From: Bacteroidota bacterium
GTDB taxonomy: Bacteria > Bacteroidota > Ignavibacteria > Ignavibacteriales > Ignavibacteriaceae
Assembly (NCBI GenBank): GCA_022573715.1
Contig: JACZTL010000011.1
Coordinates: forward strand, 16,557-80,556
DNA: 64,000 bases
Direction: 5' to 3'
Positions 55,482-63,771 of the stretch are shown in pieces. Positions within the stretch are counted from its first letter, which is position 1. Each line of letters opens with the position of its first letter. The position numbers and the translations under genes are program-made. Under the pieces are notes generated by a model. It was not told the DNA's origin and searched no databases. It saw only the letters and a program-made list of their open reading frames with translations.

Positions 55482-56030
55482 ATGTTAAGTAAAATTGTAT
55501 ATTTAGCAGGCTTTATGACTACAGGCAAAAGCACTATAGGTCCTATTCTATCTAATACTTTAGGATGGAATTTTTACGATCTAGATGAGGTCATTGAATC
55601 AAAATATAATTTCTCAATTAAAAAATTATTTAATGAAAAAGGTGAAGATGAATTTAGAGCTATTGAAAATAAAGTACTTGCCGAATTGAATCCTAAAGAG
55701 AATGCTATTGTTGCCTTAGGTGGGGGTACAATGATGAACCAGAAAAATATATCTCTGATGAAAAAGAAAGGACTTATAGTTTTGTTTGAAAGTTCTGAAA
55801 ATGAAATTTATCACAGGATGAAATATAAAAAGAACAGACCGTTAGCACTTGATAATAACGGTAACATCCTTGGTGAAAAAGAATTAAGAAATAAAATAAA
55901 AGAATTACTGCAATCAAGAAAGAAATTTTACGATCAAGCAGATATTAAAATAAAAACAAGTAATGAACGTATTGGTATTACCGTTGATAAATTATCAAAA
56001 ATTATAAGTAAAAATTTTCATGATGTATAA
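55482..56030 (+). CDS. aroK: Shikimate kinase
   Basis: 182 residues. P-loop GFMTTGKSTIG, shikimate-binding Asp in YDLDEVIE, Arg in EDEFRAIE, the GGG loop in VALGGGTMM and the LID Arg in KKNRPLA. It overlaps aroB by 11 nt, the classic aroK-aroB pair feeding the chorismate used by the trp operon at 6.6-14 kb. Confidence 0.96.
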   Translation: MLSKIVYLAGFMTTGKSTIGPILSNTLGWNFYDLDEVIESKYNFSIKKLFNEKGEDEFRAIENKVLAELNPKENAIVALGGGTMMNQKNISLMKKKGLIVLFESSENEIYHRMKYKKNRPLALDNNGNILGEKELRNKIKELLQSRKKFYDQADIKIKTSNERIGITVDKLSKIISKNFHDV

Positions 56031-57117
56031 AAAAATAAAAGTTAATTTAAAAGATAATGCTTACAATATTTTAATAGGGGAATCTATATTAAAAAATATA
56101 AGCGATTATATAGAAGAGTATTTTATTTATAAAAATATTTTGGTTGTAATTGATGAGAAAGTATTTTCTAATTACAAAAAACAATTAAATAAGTTTTTTA
56201 AAAATAAATATTCTAAATTGAATTTCTATCCGCTACGAGTAAATGAATCCATAAAATCTTTTAGTTATTTAATGAAAATTCACTCATTTTTGTTGGAGAA
56301 AAACTACGGAAGAGATACTACAATAATTGCTATTGGCGGGGGTGTAATTGGTGATTTAGCGGGTTTTGCTGCATCTACTTATATGAGAGGGGTTCACTTA
56401 ATTCAAGTACCCACAACTTTACTTTCAGCAGTTGACAGTTCCGTTGGCGGAAAAACGGGAATAAATTTTGAAGGAAGAAAAAATATTTTAGGTTCATTCT
56501 ATCAACCAAAGTTAGTAGTTGTTGATATTGAATTCTTATTTTCTCTGCCTAAACAAGAGTTAACATCAGGCTTAGGAGAAATAATAAAATATTCATATTT
56601 GTGGAAAGATGATTTTTTTAATTTTTTAAACAATAATTATTCCGAAATTTATAACTTTAATAAAGTCGTATTACAAAAATTAATTTATAATTCATTATTA
56701 ATAAAAAGCAAAATTGTTGTTAAAGATGAAAAGGAAGGAAGCTTAAGAAAAATATTAAATTTGGGGCACACTTTTGCACATGCTTTTGAATCAAATTTAA
56801 ATTTTAGAGTCAAACACGGACAGGCTGTTATTGCAGGATTAGTGGCTTCATTTTATTTATCAAATCAACTCGGAATTTTGAGAAATGAAGATTTGAAAAA
56901 ATATATATCCTTACCTTCGGCAATAAAAATAGGACCATTTTTGAAATCGATTGACAACAAAACAATTCTTAAGATTATGGGATCCGATAAAAAAAATAGG
57001 AACGGTCAAATCAGATTCGTTTTATTAAAAAAAATTGGTGAAATACTACTTGATGTAAATGCTAAATCTTCACAAATTTATTCTGCAATAAATAAAACCA
57101 AAAAACTATTTAATTGA
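56020..57117 (+). CDS. aroB: 3-dehydroquinate synthase
   Basis: 365 residues from ATG 56020, or ATG 56023. NAD-binding AIGGGVIGDLAGFAASTYMRG, substrate loop VDSSVGGKTGIN, and metal ligands in LGEIIKYS and LNLGHTFAHAFE. It converts DAHP to dehydroquinate. Starts inside aroK. Confidence 0.97.
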   Translation: MMYKKIKVNLKDNAYNILIGESILKNISDYIEEYFIYKNILVVIDEKVFSNYKKQLNKFFKNKYSKLNFYPLRVNESIKSFSYLMKIHSFLLEKNYGRDTTIIAIGGGVIGDLAGFAASTYMRGVHLIQVPTTLLSAVDSSVGGKTGINFEGRKNILGSFYQPKLVVVDIEFLFSLPKQELTSGLGEIIKYSYLWKDDFFNFLNNNYSEIYNFNKVVLQKLIYNSLLIKSKIVVKDEKEGSLRKILNLGHTFAHAFESNLNFRVKHGQAVIAGLVASFYLSNQLGILRNEDLKKYISLPSAIKIGPFLKSIDNKTILKIMGSDKKNRNGQIRFVLLKKIGEILLDVNAKSSQIYSAINKTKKLFN

Positions 57118-57144
57118 AAAACTCTTTTGAACAGATATAATTCT

Positions 57145-58680
57145 ATGAAAATCTTACCTTTCATCTTAATTTTGTTTTCATTAATTATTTGTGCTCAGCC
57201 TAAAAATGAAGTACGTGCTGTTTGGATTGCTACTGCATTTAATTTAGACTGGCCTACTTCACACGGAGTTAATAATCAAAAAAATGAAATTAAAAATATT
57301 TTAGATTTTTTAAAAGAGGCACATTTCAACACAATTTATTTACAAGTTAGAGCACGGGGTGATCTTTTATATCCATCCTCAATTGAACCATTTGCAAAAT
57401 CTTTAACGGGGAAATTAGGCAAAAACCCAGGTTATGATCCACTTAAGTATTTTATTCAAGAATCACATAAACGAGGTATTGAGTTACACGCTTGGTGGAA
57501 TGTTTATAAAGTATTTGGTAAAGGTTTGCCGGAAAAAACAAAACCATATCATATTGTTCTTGCTAACCCGGAACTCTGTAAATACTTTAAAAACGAATGG
57601 TGGTTGGATCCCGGTAATCCAAAATCAAATAAATATTTGATAAAATTGGTGATGGAGATGGTTACTAAGTATGATTTGGACGGCATCAATTTGGATTATA
57701 TGCGCTATCCGGATAAAGAATTTGATGACGATTCCACATACCAAATTTACGGTGAAGGAAAAGTTAAAGATAAATGGCGCAGAGAAAATGTAAATAAATT
57801 TGTGACAGAGTTGTATGATAAAATTATTTCTATAAAACCAAATCTTAAAATTGGGAGTTCACCTTTAGGTATTTATAAAAGCGAAGATACTACTTATACA
57901 TTATTTGGTGCTTACAATAGAGCATCGCAAGATTCTAAGAAATGGTTACTTTTCAAAAAGCAGGATTATATTTCACCTCAATTATTTTGGAACATAGACT
58001 CATTACCCAAATATGACATTTTATTAAAAGAATGGATATCGAATTCGAATGGAAGACACGTAATTGCCGGAGTTGCAGCTTATAAACTTTTACCTGAATT
58101 TAAAAATTGGAAGATTACCGAAATAAGTGCGCAAATAGATTCAATAAGAAAAATTGGTGCTAATGGAATTTCAATATATAGGCTAACAATGTTAAGAAAT
58201 AATGTTAAAGGTATTTATCAATTGTTAAAAAATGATAAATTTAGATACGCGGCAGGCGTACCGGTAAATAATTGGAAAGATACTTCTAAACCTGCACCGC
58301 CCAAAAATATAAAAATAAAACTGATCGAAAATCAAAATTTATTAGTTGAATGGGAACTCTCCAAAAGTAAATTAAAAAAAACACCAAGTTATTTCAATAT
58401 TTATTTAAGCAATGAATTACCTGTGGATATATCAGGTGTAAAAAATATATACAGCTTAAGAGTAAGTAAAGGGGGAGTGGTTTTTATAAATAAAAATGTT
58501 CTCTCGTTTGGCAATAATTATTTAACAATTACTTCGCTAAGCGATAACAATGTTGAAAGTAAAAGATCTAAATATCTAATTATTAGAAAAAAGAAATTAT
58601 TAGGACTCACAGTATTGCAGGTAAATTCAAAACTTTATTATTTAAATGACCAGCAGTTGTCGATCAAAAATTTTCAGTAA
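57145..58680 (+). CDS. Secreted glycoside hydrolase-like 10 (YngK/DUF187) protein
   Basis: About 511 residues from ATG 57145 (MKILPFILILFSLIICAQP), the start of a signal peptide; a TTG 6 codons upstream is possible. The GHL10 domain shows EVRAVWIATAFNLDWPTS, the LYLQVRARGDLLYPS-like NTIYLQVRARGDLLYPS and DGINLDYMRYPDKEFDDD. A C-terminal Ig/FN3-like domain (~390-500) follows. Related proteins act on peptidoglycan or exopolysaccharide (MurNAc-linked) in the envelope; the substrate here is not known. Confidence 0.9.
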   Translation: MKILPFILILFSLIICAQPKNEVRAVWIATAFNLDWPTSHGVNNQKNEIKNILDFLKEAHFNTIYLQVRARGDLLYPSSIEPFAKSLTGKLGKNPGYDPLKYFIQESHKRGIELHAWWNVYKVFGKGLPEKTKPYHIVLANPELCKYFKNEWWLDPGNPKSNKYLIKLVMEMVTKYDLDGINLDYMRYPDKEFDDDSTYQIYGEGKVKDKWRRENVNKFVTELYDKIISIKPNLKIGSSPLGIYKSEDTTYTLFGAYNRASQDSKKWLLFKKQDYISPQLFWNIDSLPKYDILLKEWISNSNGRHVIAGVAAYKLLPEFKNWKITEISAQIDSIRKIGANGISIYRLTMLRNNVKGIYQLLKNDKFRYAAGVPVNNWKDTSKPAPPKNIKIKLIENQNLLVEWELSKSKLKKTPSYFNIYLSNELPVDISGVKNIYSLRVSKGGVVFINKNVLSFGNNYLTITSLSDNNVESKRSKYLIIRKKKLLGLTVLQVNSKLYYLNDQQLSIKNFQ

Positions 58681-58696
58681 AAATAAATTATTTTAA

Positions 58697-58735
58697 AAAA
58701 ATACTGTCGGATTTTGAAGGCGTAAATCCGACAGT
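58697..58735 (-). terminator. Leftward intrinsic terminator at the array border
   Basis: ACTGTCGGATTT (58703-58714) and AAATCCGACAGT (58724-58735) form a perfect 12-bp stem with a 9-nt loop. On the minus strand it is followed by ATTTTTTTAAAA, so it should end leftward transcripts from the cassettes. Confidence 0.65.
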
Positions 58736-58929
58736 AGAGAGTGAGACTATTGAGGGTTATTGCTAAACTATTTTCTACTTTTTATAACACAATATCAGTG
58801 CCATTTGTAAATCTTTAATTGCGGCTTACTAACTAACTTTATGAATTCTTATAAGGTAAAATTTACTTACAAAGAGGTAGAAATTACCTGTAAATATGTT
58901 TTAAAATTAAATTCTCTTTAAAAGAAAGG

Positions 58930-58961
58930 TGCCGTTAAATTTGAAGTCAAACTTAACGGCA
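58930..58961. repeat. 15-bp near-perfect hairpin
   Basis: TGCCGTTAAATTTGA and TCAAACTTAACGGCA are complementary at 14 of 15 positions and separated by 2 nt. No T-run follows on either side, so it is a structured RNA or repeat rather than a simple terminator. Confidence 0.5.
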
Positions 58962-59192
58962 TAAGTGAGTCAATGTGTGAGGTGCTATGCTTTATAACTA
59001 TTTTCGTATTAAGAGATACAAGTATAATGCCAATAAAAAAGGTTAAAATTTAACTAAAATTAAATTATTAGAATCTCATTTTAATAAACACAATGAAATT
59101 TAGTTTATTTTGAGACACACACGTAAAACTAATTGATGTGTTCACATAGCAGATGGCGGTTGCGTGGAAAAGCTGGTTATAAACCGATGACA

Positions 59193-59600
59193 CTAAACTG
59201 TGCCTATTTTTATTGAATTTTCGTTTGTTATTAAACATAAAAAGTCTTTTGAGTTTAATGTTAAAATCTCATCAACTTTAGAATTCAATGCACATTCTAC
59301 TATAATTGCATCAAAAACAATTCCGCCTATTAATCCAGAACTACACATCTTTTCAACAATTTTAAAATAGTCTTTATCTGATAGATAAATAATTTTTGCA
59401 AATGCCTTGATATTATTTTCTATTAGCTGTTTTGCGATTACAGAGGTAATTTTAGGTCTAAATGGGGCGCTTGTTAAAACACTATAAACTTCTAAAATTG
59501 TATGTGCTGAAACAAAAATATCAAATTCTCTGTTTTTTGCCTTTATTAGATATAATAATGCTGGTTTATGTTTTGGATGCGACTCGACAAATGCGGCAAT
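59193..59600 (-). pseudogene. 5'-truncated VapC-like PIN-domain toxin
   Basis: The minus strand is open for 135 codons without a usable start: AAFVESHPKHKPALLYLIK, VSAHTILEVYSVLT, DKDYFKIVEKM, IGGIVFDAIIVECAL, EILTLNSKDF, ending TAG 59193-59195. This is a PIN domain with the second acid (Glu in TILEVYS), third (Asp in VFDA) and fourth (Asp in NSKDF). The N-terminal strand with the first Asp (usually DTSVLV) and the start codon are lost. The break falls exactly at a truncated attC, with a TGA just upstream. No antitoxin is seen. Confidence 0.85.
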
Positions 59601-59672
59601 TCAAAGTGGCACGTTTTTGCGAAAGCAAAACAAGTGACGCTTTGAATTGTCCGCTGGAGCAAATTGTTAGGA
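59593..59672 (-). other. attC site E, truncated (R' box lost)
   Basis: Minus strand: R'' CTCCTAAC (plus GTTAGGAG from 59666), arm GCGGACAATTCAAAGCGTCAC, a GC loop, and the opposite arm ending TTTGAATTGCCGC at 59593. The arms differ by one extra A in L''. The expected GTTRRRY box after GCCGC is absent; the VapC-like coding sequence begins instead. Confidence 0.8.
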
Positions 59673-59708
59673 GGGCGCTAGCACTAAAAAGATTGCGCTG
59701 TGTAGCTA

Positions 59709-60401
59709 TTATGTCCGTTGTACTTTCCCACCTTTAAACAAAAGCCATAAGGTTAATGATAGCTCTGCAAGAATTGCAGGTACGGCCACAATCAGCCAAA
59801 AAGCGACTTCATTTTTGGCATAGGCAGGTGAAAGTAAACTAGCAAAACTATCGGTGAAATAGCCTACAGATGCAACTATCAATAAGATACCAAAAATTCG
59901 AGGCATGAAGCCCGCCTTTAAAACTAAATAGCCAAGGATAGCTATATGAACACTGAAAAACACAAATGCAATATTGGCCCCATACTCATAAGCACCAAAA
60001 AATAGCATTGCTTGAGCTTGCAACTGATCTGTTTCAATTGCTGCAAAGTCGCCTGCACCTACTATGAGTTGTAAAGCATTAACCCAATTGAGCATATTGA
60101 TTCCGAAAATAGCAACAAATAACAACCTAAACCACGCTGAAACTAGCGCAAGGCTACTATTCACTGGTTTGAAAAAATAATAGAGAGCCCAAGCCACTAC
60201 CGCATCAGACGCAAGAACAATTAGCCAGCAAGCAATACTCATACGGAATAGAAATTCGGAAGCCATAATATTGCTGGCTGTTGTTGCAGCATCTCCAAAC
60301 ACAATAAGACTCTCCACCCAAGTATAGGGTGTGAGAATAAAAACAACTAGATATCCGAATCCTGCGACTAGTGCGGCTTTACGGTGTGATATGTCCGTCA
60401 T
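59709..60401 (-). CDS. DUF4386 membrane protein (cassette gene)
   Basis: 230 residues, about six transmembrane helices (LVAGFGYLVVFILTPYTW, LIVLASDAVVAWALYYFF, IAFVFFSVHIAILGYLVL, VAFWLIVAVPAILAELSLTLWLLF). It matches the DUF4386 pattern; function unknown. The AGGAGG ribosome-binding site (60413-60418) overlaps the R' box of the attC before it, so recombination places the gene next to a ready SD. Clearly richer in G+C than chromosomal neighbours, consistent with transfer. It is followed by attC E. Confidence 0.85.
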   Translation of the reverse strand: MTDISHRKAALVAGFGYLVVFILTPYTWVESLIVFGDAATTASNIMASEFLFRMSIACWLIVLASDAVVAWALYYFFKPVNSSLALVSAWFRLLFVAIFGINMLNWVNALQLIVGAGDFAAIETDQLQAQAMLFFGAYEYGANIAFVFFSVHIAILGYLVLKAGFMPRIFGILLIVASVGYFTDSFASLLSPAYAKNEVAFWLIVAVPAILAELSLTLWLLFKGGKVQRT

Positions 60402-60415
60402 GCAGTTTATTTCCT

Positions 60416-60602
60416 CCTAACGACGTTGCCGATAAGCTGCGCCCAAAAACCTGAGCAGCAGAAAAACAACAACACAATTTTTAATTAATAAAAAACGGAA
60501 CATCAAACTTTGTCCCATTGCAATTTAACTTTTTAACCAACACTTAAAATTTGCAGATCGCCGAATTGAAAATAGCGTCAGCTTGAGCGGCTGGTTATAT
60601 GG
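60416..60602 (-). other. attC site D
   Basis: R'' CATATAAC (contains the stop codon of the preceding gene), L'' CGCTCAAGCTGACGC, L' GCGCAGCTTATCGGCAACG, R' CGTTAGGAGG. AAGCTGCGC in one arm faces AAGCTGACGC in the other, one extra A. About 187 nt, with a long AT-rich loop region. Confidence 0.85.
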
Positions 60603-61326
60603 CGTTTTTATTATTGGTAATAATATTGTCCCAGTTCAAATTATTTATTTTTAATTTTTGCTCTTCATAATGACTAATTGCATCTAAATACAAATTGAAA
60701 GTAGATGCTGTTGGTTTTATAATTAAGCCATTATTAAATCTTTCATTAACAAAGCGGGCGTTTAGATTTAAACGATTTTGGTTTTCAAGAAAATGCCCAT
60801 AAAAATTACTATAAATAAAATAACTTGGATGACAATACTCACTCAAACTTTCATAGTCATCTAAAAATCCAGGTTTGGTTTTATCCGCTTTTTTCAAAAC
60901 GGTTAAAACATTTACACTTTCACTAAACTCAGGTTTTTTCTTTGATCCAAATAATCTATTAAATAATAATTTTTCAATTTCTAAATAGTCTGACTTTTCT
61001 AAACACATATTAATTTTTAGTATCACGTCATTCAAAATTGCTGCAATTTCCATTGCAGATCTTAATACTAAAATAGATGCTGAGTGTTTATTTTTCTGAC
61101 AATTAAAAGCTAATTCTTCAATGAGATCTAAAAACCTAAATAAATTCAACTGTACAAATGAATTATACTGAAACAATGCTTTTTCATTCAATAAGCCATT
61201 TTGAAAATTTAGAGTATCGACTTTGGCAGAATTTAACAAATGATAAAAAGTATCAAACTTTTTAAATGCATTTTTCTCATCAACATTAGCTGCCCTAATT
61301 TTTCTAAATAGTCTTTTCATAACCAT
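60595..61326 (-). CDS. DUF5677/HEPN-like helical protein (cassette gene)
   Basis: About 243 residues from ATG 61326, or 241 from ATG 61320; the longer frame upstream runs through attC C and is not protein-like. All-helical, with the pattern ILVLRSAMEIAAIL...YESLSEYCHPSYFIY typical of DUF5677-type proteins found near defence and toxin genes. ATG 61326 lies inside the R' box of attC C and the stop inside the R'' box of attC D, so the gene fills the cassette exactly. Function unknown. Confidence 0.7.
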   Translation of the reverse strand: MVMKRLFRKIRAANVDEKNAFKKFDTFYHLLNSAKVDTLNFQNGLLNEKALFQYNSFVQLNLFRFLDLIEELAFNCQKNKHSASILVLRSAMEIAAILNDVILKINMCLEKSDYLEIEKLLFNRLFGSKKKPEFSESVNVLTVLKKADKTKPGFLDDYESLSEYCHPSYFIYSNFYGHFLENQNRLNLNARFVNERFNNGLIIKPTASTFNLYLDAISHYEEQKLKINNLNWDNIITNNKNAI

Positions 61327-61515
61327 ATAATGGCGCTGCCGATAAGCCGTCTGCCCCAAACAGCAAATCATCTTAAAACGACAACTTTTTATTTCTTAAA
61401 ATATTTAATAACTGAAAAAATTAAAATAAAATATTAAACGAAAAACGTAATCCACAAAACTGCACAAACGCCACATCGTTATAGGCGGTCGGCTTGAGCG
61501 GCTTTGTTATATGGC
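61325..61515 (-). other. attC site C
   Basis: R'' GCCATATAAC directly follows the stop of the preceding gene (TAA 61516-61518). L'' is CGCTCAAGCCGACCGCC, L' GACGGCTTATCGGCAGCGCC, R' ATTATATGG. The crossover G of GTTRRRY is replaced by A, which may make this site inactive. About 191 nt. Confidence 0.8.
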
Positions 61516-62244
61516 TTATTTATTAACCTTACTTACAAACACCCTAGATTTTTCTTTTACAGTTTCCCTTTCTTTCTTCATTTCTACTAATTCATTTTCA
61601 ATCTTTTTTTTAGAAATCTTTGTACTAAATACCTTTTGTTTAATTTTACTAAGTTTTGATAAACGTAATATTCTTACCTTTGCATTCAGATTTAATACTA
61701 TGTTTTCTAATGCGTTTAAGAAATTTTCAAACTTTTCAATTTTACTCACTAAATTTTGATATGTATCCATAAATGTTTCAATCGTAACAGTATCATTTAC
61801 TAATCCACTTTTAAACATTTCAAATGATTCGTTTAATTTTTCAATGTCATTATTGAAAGTTGTTATTTTTACGCCTAAAGAATAATAATCATTAAGTAAT
61901 TCGTAATTTCTTAAATGAATAATTAAGTTTTCATCGTACAACAATTTGAACGGTTTATTTCCAGGTATGATTGTTATCTTTTCATTTATGCTTCTCTGAT
62001 ATCTTATTTTTAAATCCTTAAATTCTGACAAATTTCCTTGGATATAAATCAATAGATTATTGCAAACTATGTCTACCTGAAAAAGAGCTTCTTTATGTTT
62101 TTGCCTTTTTTCTCTATATTGAAAATAATAGTATGCTAAAATCGATAGTAGAAATGCAAAAAAAGCACCTGCAAAAGCTGATACAATAATTTTTAACAAA
62201 TCTTGGTTTGGAGAATCAATTTCTAAGATCATAAAATTTGCCAT
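61516..62244 (-). CDS. Membrane-anchored coiled-coil protein (cassette gene)
   Basis: 242 residues from ATG 62244 (MANFMILEIDSPNQ), which lies inside the R' box of attC B (GTTATATGGC); the frame is open further upstream but only through attC. One transmembrane helix (~20-40, VSAFAGAFFAFLLSILAYYYF), then a long charged helical/coiled-coil region with RQKHKEALFQVDIVCNNLLIYI and EKLNESFEMFKSG. No enzymatic motif. Base composition is AT-rich like the host, so the donor may be a relative. Confidence 0.7.
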   Translation of the reverse strand: MANFMILEIDSPNQDLLKIIVSAFAGAFFAFLLSILAYYYFQYREKRQKHKEALFQVDIVCNNLLIYIQGNLSEFKDLKIRYQRSINEKITIIPGNKPFKLLYDENLIIHLRNYELLNDYYSLGVKITTFNNDIEKLNESFEMFKSGLVNDTVTIETFMDTYQNLVSKIEKFENFLNALENIVLNLNAKVRILRLSKLSKIKQKVFSTKISKKKIENELVEMKKERETVKEKSRVFVSKVNK

Positions 62245-62372
62245 ATAACGACCTAAGTTCAGTTGCGGCGGGGGTCTGCCGAAAGGCATCCGACAAACCA
62301 AAACCCGTCGCAGCCCAGAAACATTAGTAAAAACCACAGCTCCCCGCCGTCAACTGCAACGCTTTGTTAGGC
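62243..62372 (-). other. attC site B
   Basis: R'' GCCTAAC, L'' GTTGCAGTTGACGGCGGGG, L' CCCCGCCGCAACTGAAC, R' GTTATAT. The arms are complementary except for one extra base in L'' and one further mismatch. 130 nt; the best-formed site in the window. Confidence 0.92.
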
Positions 62373-62395
62373 CGTCTCAAAGCGGACAACATAAC

Positions 62396-62683
62396 TTACA
62401 CGCCTTCAACCAAGATTACCTTGACGGACGCTGCCCTCTGCAGAATATCCTTTGCTTTGGTGTATGCTGGCGACATGTACCACTGCCGAGCTTGCTCCAT
62501 GCTTTCAAATTCCACCACTACCACCCTCTCGGGTTCCCAGTCTCCCTCCAATACCTCTACCACACCACCATGAACTATTGTCTTCGACTGGAAGGGTGTC
62601 AGGGACTCGTTAGCAAGTTTGAGATAGTCATCCGCCAACGTCGGATCAGTGACTTCTACATCAAAGATTATATACGCTGCCAT
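62396..62683 (-). CDS. DUF1330 family protein (cassette gene)
   Basis: 95 residues, dimeric alpha/beta-barrel fold. AAYIIFDVEVTDPTLADDYLKLA opens, VVVEFESMEQARQWYMSPAYTKAK is the DUF1330 core. Function unknown. A strong SD (AAGGAGGG, 62692-62699) precedes ATG 62683. The G+C-rich codon use differs from the host. Followed by attC B after ~20 nt. Confidence 0.88.
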   Translation of the reverse strand: MAAYIIFDVEVTDPTLADDYLKLANESLTPFQSKTIVHGGVVEVLEGDWEPERVVVVEFESMEQARQWYMSPAYTKAKDILQRAASVKVILVEGV

Positions 62684-62733
62684 AATCCTTTCCCTCCTTC
62701 TGTTTTTTCTGGTTTGTTGTTTTCATTTGTCAT
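62668..62733 (-). CDS. Possible 21-residue ORF overlapping the DUF1330 start
   Basis: ATG 62733, preceded by GGAGGG (62739-62744), encodes MTNENNKPEKTEGGKGLWQRI and ends at 62668, inside the DUF1330 gene, whose own SD lies within this ORF. It could be a translational-coupling leader, or the broken N-terminus of another protein. Confidence 0.4.
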   Translation of the reverse strand: MTNENNKPEKTEGGKGLWQRI

Positions 62734-62778
62734 GTTAATCCCTCCGTTTATTTTTATTTTGTTGTACTTAATTTCTAC

Positions 62779-63012
62779 TTATCTTTTTAATTCCCATCTC
62801 TTGTTTTTCTCTTCACCTTGAAATTTACAATAATGTCTATAATAAGTATCAACATGCTTGTCAATTAATTTCAATAAAGGAAGCATTGTCTTTTTGTCAA
62901 TTTCATAGATCCTTTGCTTTCCGTTTTGAATAACATTCACAAACCCATTATAGTTAGAAAGACACCTATAAAAATTAATATCCCTTTCAAGACTTTTGAA
63001 TTTTTCACGCAA
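62779..63012 (-). CDS. Hypothetical protein (cassette gene)
   Basis: 77 residues from TTG 63012, Lys/Arg-rich and helical (INFYRCLSNYNGFVNVIQNG, TMLPLLKLIDKHVDTYYRHY). No family recognised. No good SD at the TTG, so the start is doubtful. It shares a cassette with DUF1330, with no attC between them. Confidence 0.45.
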   Translation of the reverse strand: MREKFKSLERDINFYRCLSNYNGFVNVIQNGKQRIYEIDKKTMLPLLKLIDKHVDTYYRHYCKFQGEEKNKRWELKR

Positions 63013-63065
63013 TTCTAATTATAATTTAGTTATATTTAATTGTTTCCAAATAAACATCTGTTTAT

Positions 63066-63191
63066 TTACTTTTGAGAACAATCGGGTGAGAAGGTCGCCA
63101 TAATACCATTCATGTCGTGGCCGTTCTCAACGTCATAGTGGGTTTGAAGCAGGGCTCTGCGTCGAGCCTTCTCGCTATCGGTAATGGGCAT
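63066..63191 (-). pseudogene. N-terminal fragment of a SnoaL/NTF2-like protein
   Basis: From ATG 63191 the frame reads MPITDSEKARRRALLQTHYD, continues with ENGHDMNGIMATFSPD, then CSQK and a stop. The opening is the first helix and start of the cone fold of SnoaL/NTF2-like proteins, normally ~120-150 residues; here it is cut after ~37. The frame is also open upstream of 63191, without recognisable protein. Codon use is richer in G+C than the host. Confidence 0.6.
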
Positions 63192-63269
63192 TGGGTCATC
63201 CTCCTTGTTGTGAGTCCAAGCCGTACTGAGGGCCCGGACTCTGTTGAATTGTGAGCCATGTAAGCTCAC

Positions 63270-63554
63270 AGAAAGCCTAACATATTATTAACCTGCATGA
63301 TTACTACTAAATAATTCTTGTTATCCTGCAAAAATATTGATTTTAAAGTTTATAAACATTTTTATTATTTTCTTAATTACTTTAATTAATACCATAAAAC
63401 GCACTATCTAACCATATAATTAGGTAGTTTTTTAGAAAACTACAAACAAAAATTTGAAATTCAAAGAATATTTCTACATACTTTAACTTATCTAAAAATT
63501 ATGAAAAAAACACCTTTAGAAATAGAAAAACAGTTCTTAATTCTACATTCTAAA
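63270..63554. other. AT-rich non-coding stretch in the array
   Basis: 285 bp between the SnoaL fragment and the orphan tail next to attC A. I see no ORF, no attC half-site and no clear hairpin. Confidence 0.5.
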
Positions 63555-63620
63555 TTACTTTGATTTTCCCTGGTTAGCAACTGCTTCTGCTGCTTTTGCA
63601 ATTTCATCTGGATCGCCTAA
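63555..63620 (-). pseudogene. Orphan C-terminal coding tail after attC A
   Basis: The minus strand reads GDPDEIAKAAEAVANQGKSK and a stop (TAA 63555-63557) directly after the R' box GTTAGGC, without a start codon. The protein is not recognised; it looks like the end of a gene whose 5' part was lost when the cassette formed. Confidence 0.45.
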
Positions 63621-63747
63621 CGTGCGTTTTGAGCTGCGGCGGGTTTAAGAGCACATAACCTATTTGGTAAAAATAAGCTTTCAAAAACCACAAAGCTAAT
63701 TAGGAAAACATCCACTCAGCCGTCAGCTCCAAAACTTTTGTTAGGTG
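63615..63747 (-). other. attC site A
   Basis: R'' CACCTAAC, L'' GTTTTGGAGCTGACGGCTG, L' CCCGCCGCAGCTCAAAAC, R' CGTTAGGC. The arms pair along ~17 bp with extra bases in L''. 133 nt. Confidence 0.92.
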
Positions 63748-63771
63748 TTCAATACAACTTTTCGAAAGCTA

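Larger units (their letters stand above)
58681..59192. other. Non-coding border between chromosome and cassette array
   Basis: About 512 bp with no supported ORF. It holds two strong hairpins (58703-58735, 58930-58961) and, at 59150-59185, a stretch with TTTATAACCAGC on the minus strand that resembles the R''/L'' side of the attC sites to its right; its other half is not visible. It marks the left end of the array. Confidence 0.6.

Noticed and set aside
59150..59185. tRNA-like or complete attC fold next to the VapC remnant
   Set aside because: No cloverleaf can be drawn and only one attC half-site is suggested, so it is mentioned only as a possible remnant.
59462..59737. Plus-strand ORF of 91 codons
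   Set aside because: It overlaps the VapC-like frame and attC E on the other strand and has no protein-like pattern; the minus-strand reading is clearly a PIN domain.
61327..61371. N-terminal extension of the DUF5677-like protein
   Set aside because: It is a translation of attC C; the cassette gene begins at or just after the R' box.
62245..62337. N-terminal extension of the membrane coiled-coil protein
   Set aside because: It translates attC B; Arg/Pro-rich and unrelated to the rest of the protein.
62364..62821. Plus-strand ORFs opposite DUF1330
   Set aside because: Shadows of a G+C-rich gene on the minus strand; no SD and no recognisable protein.
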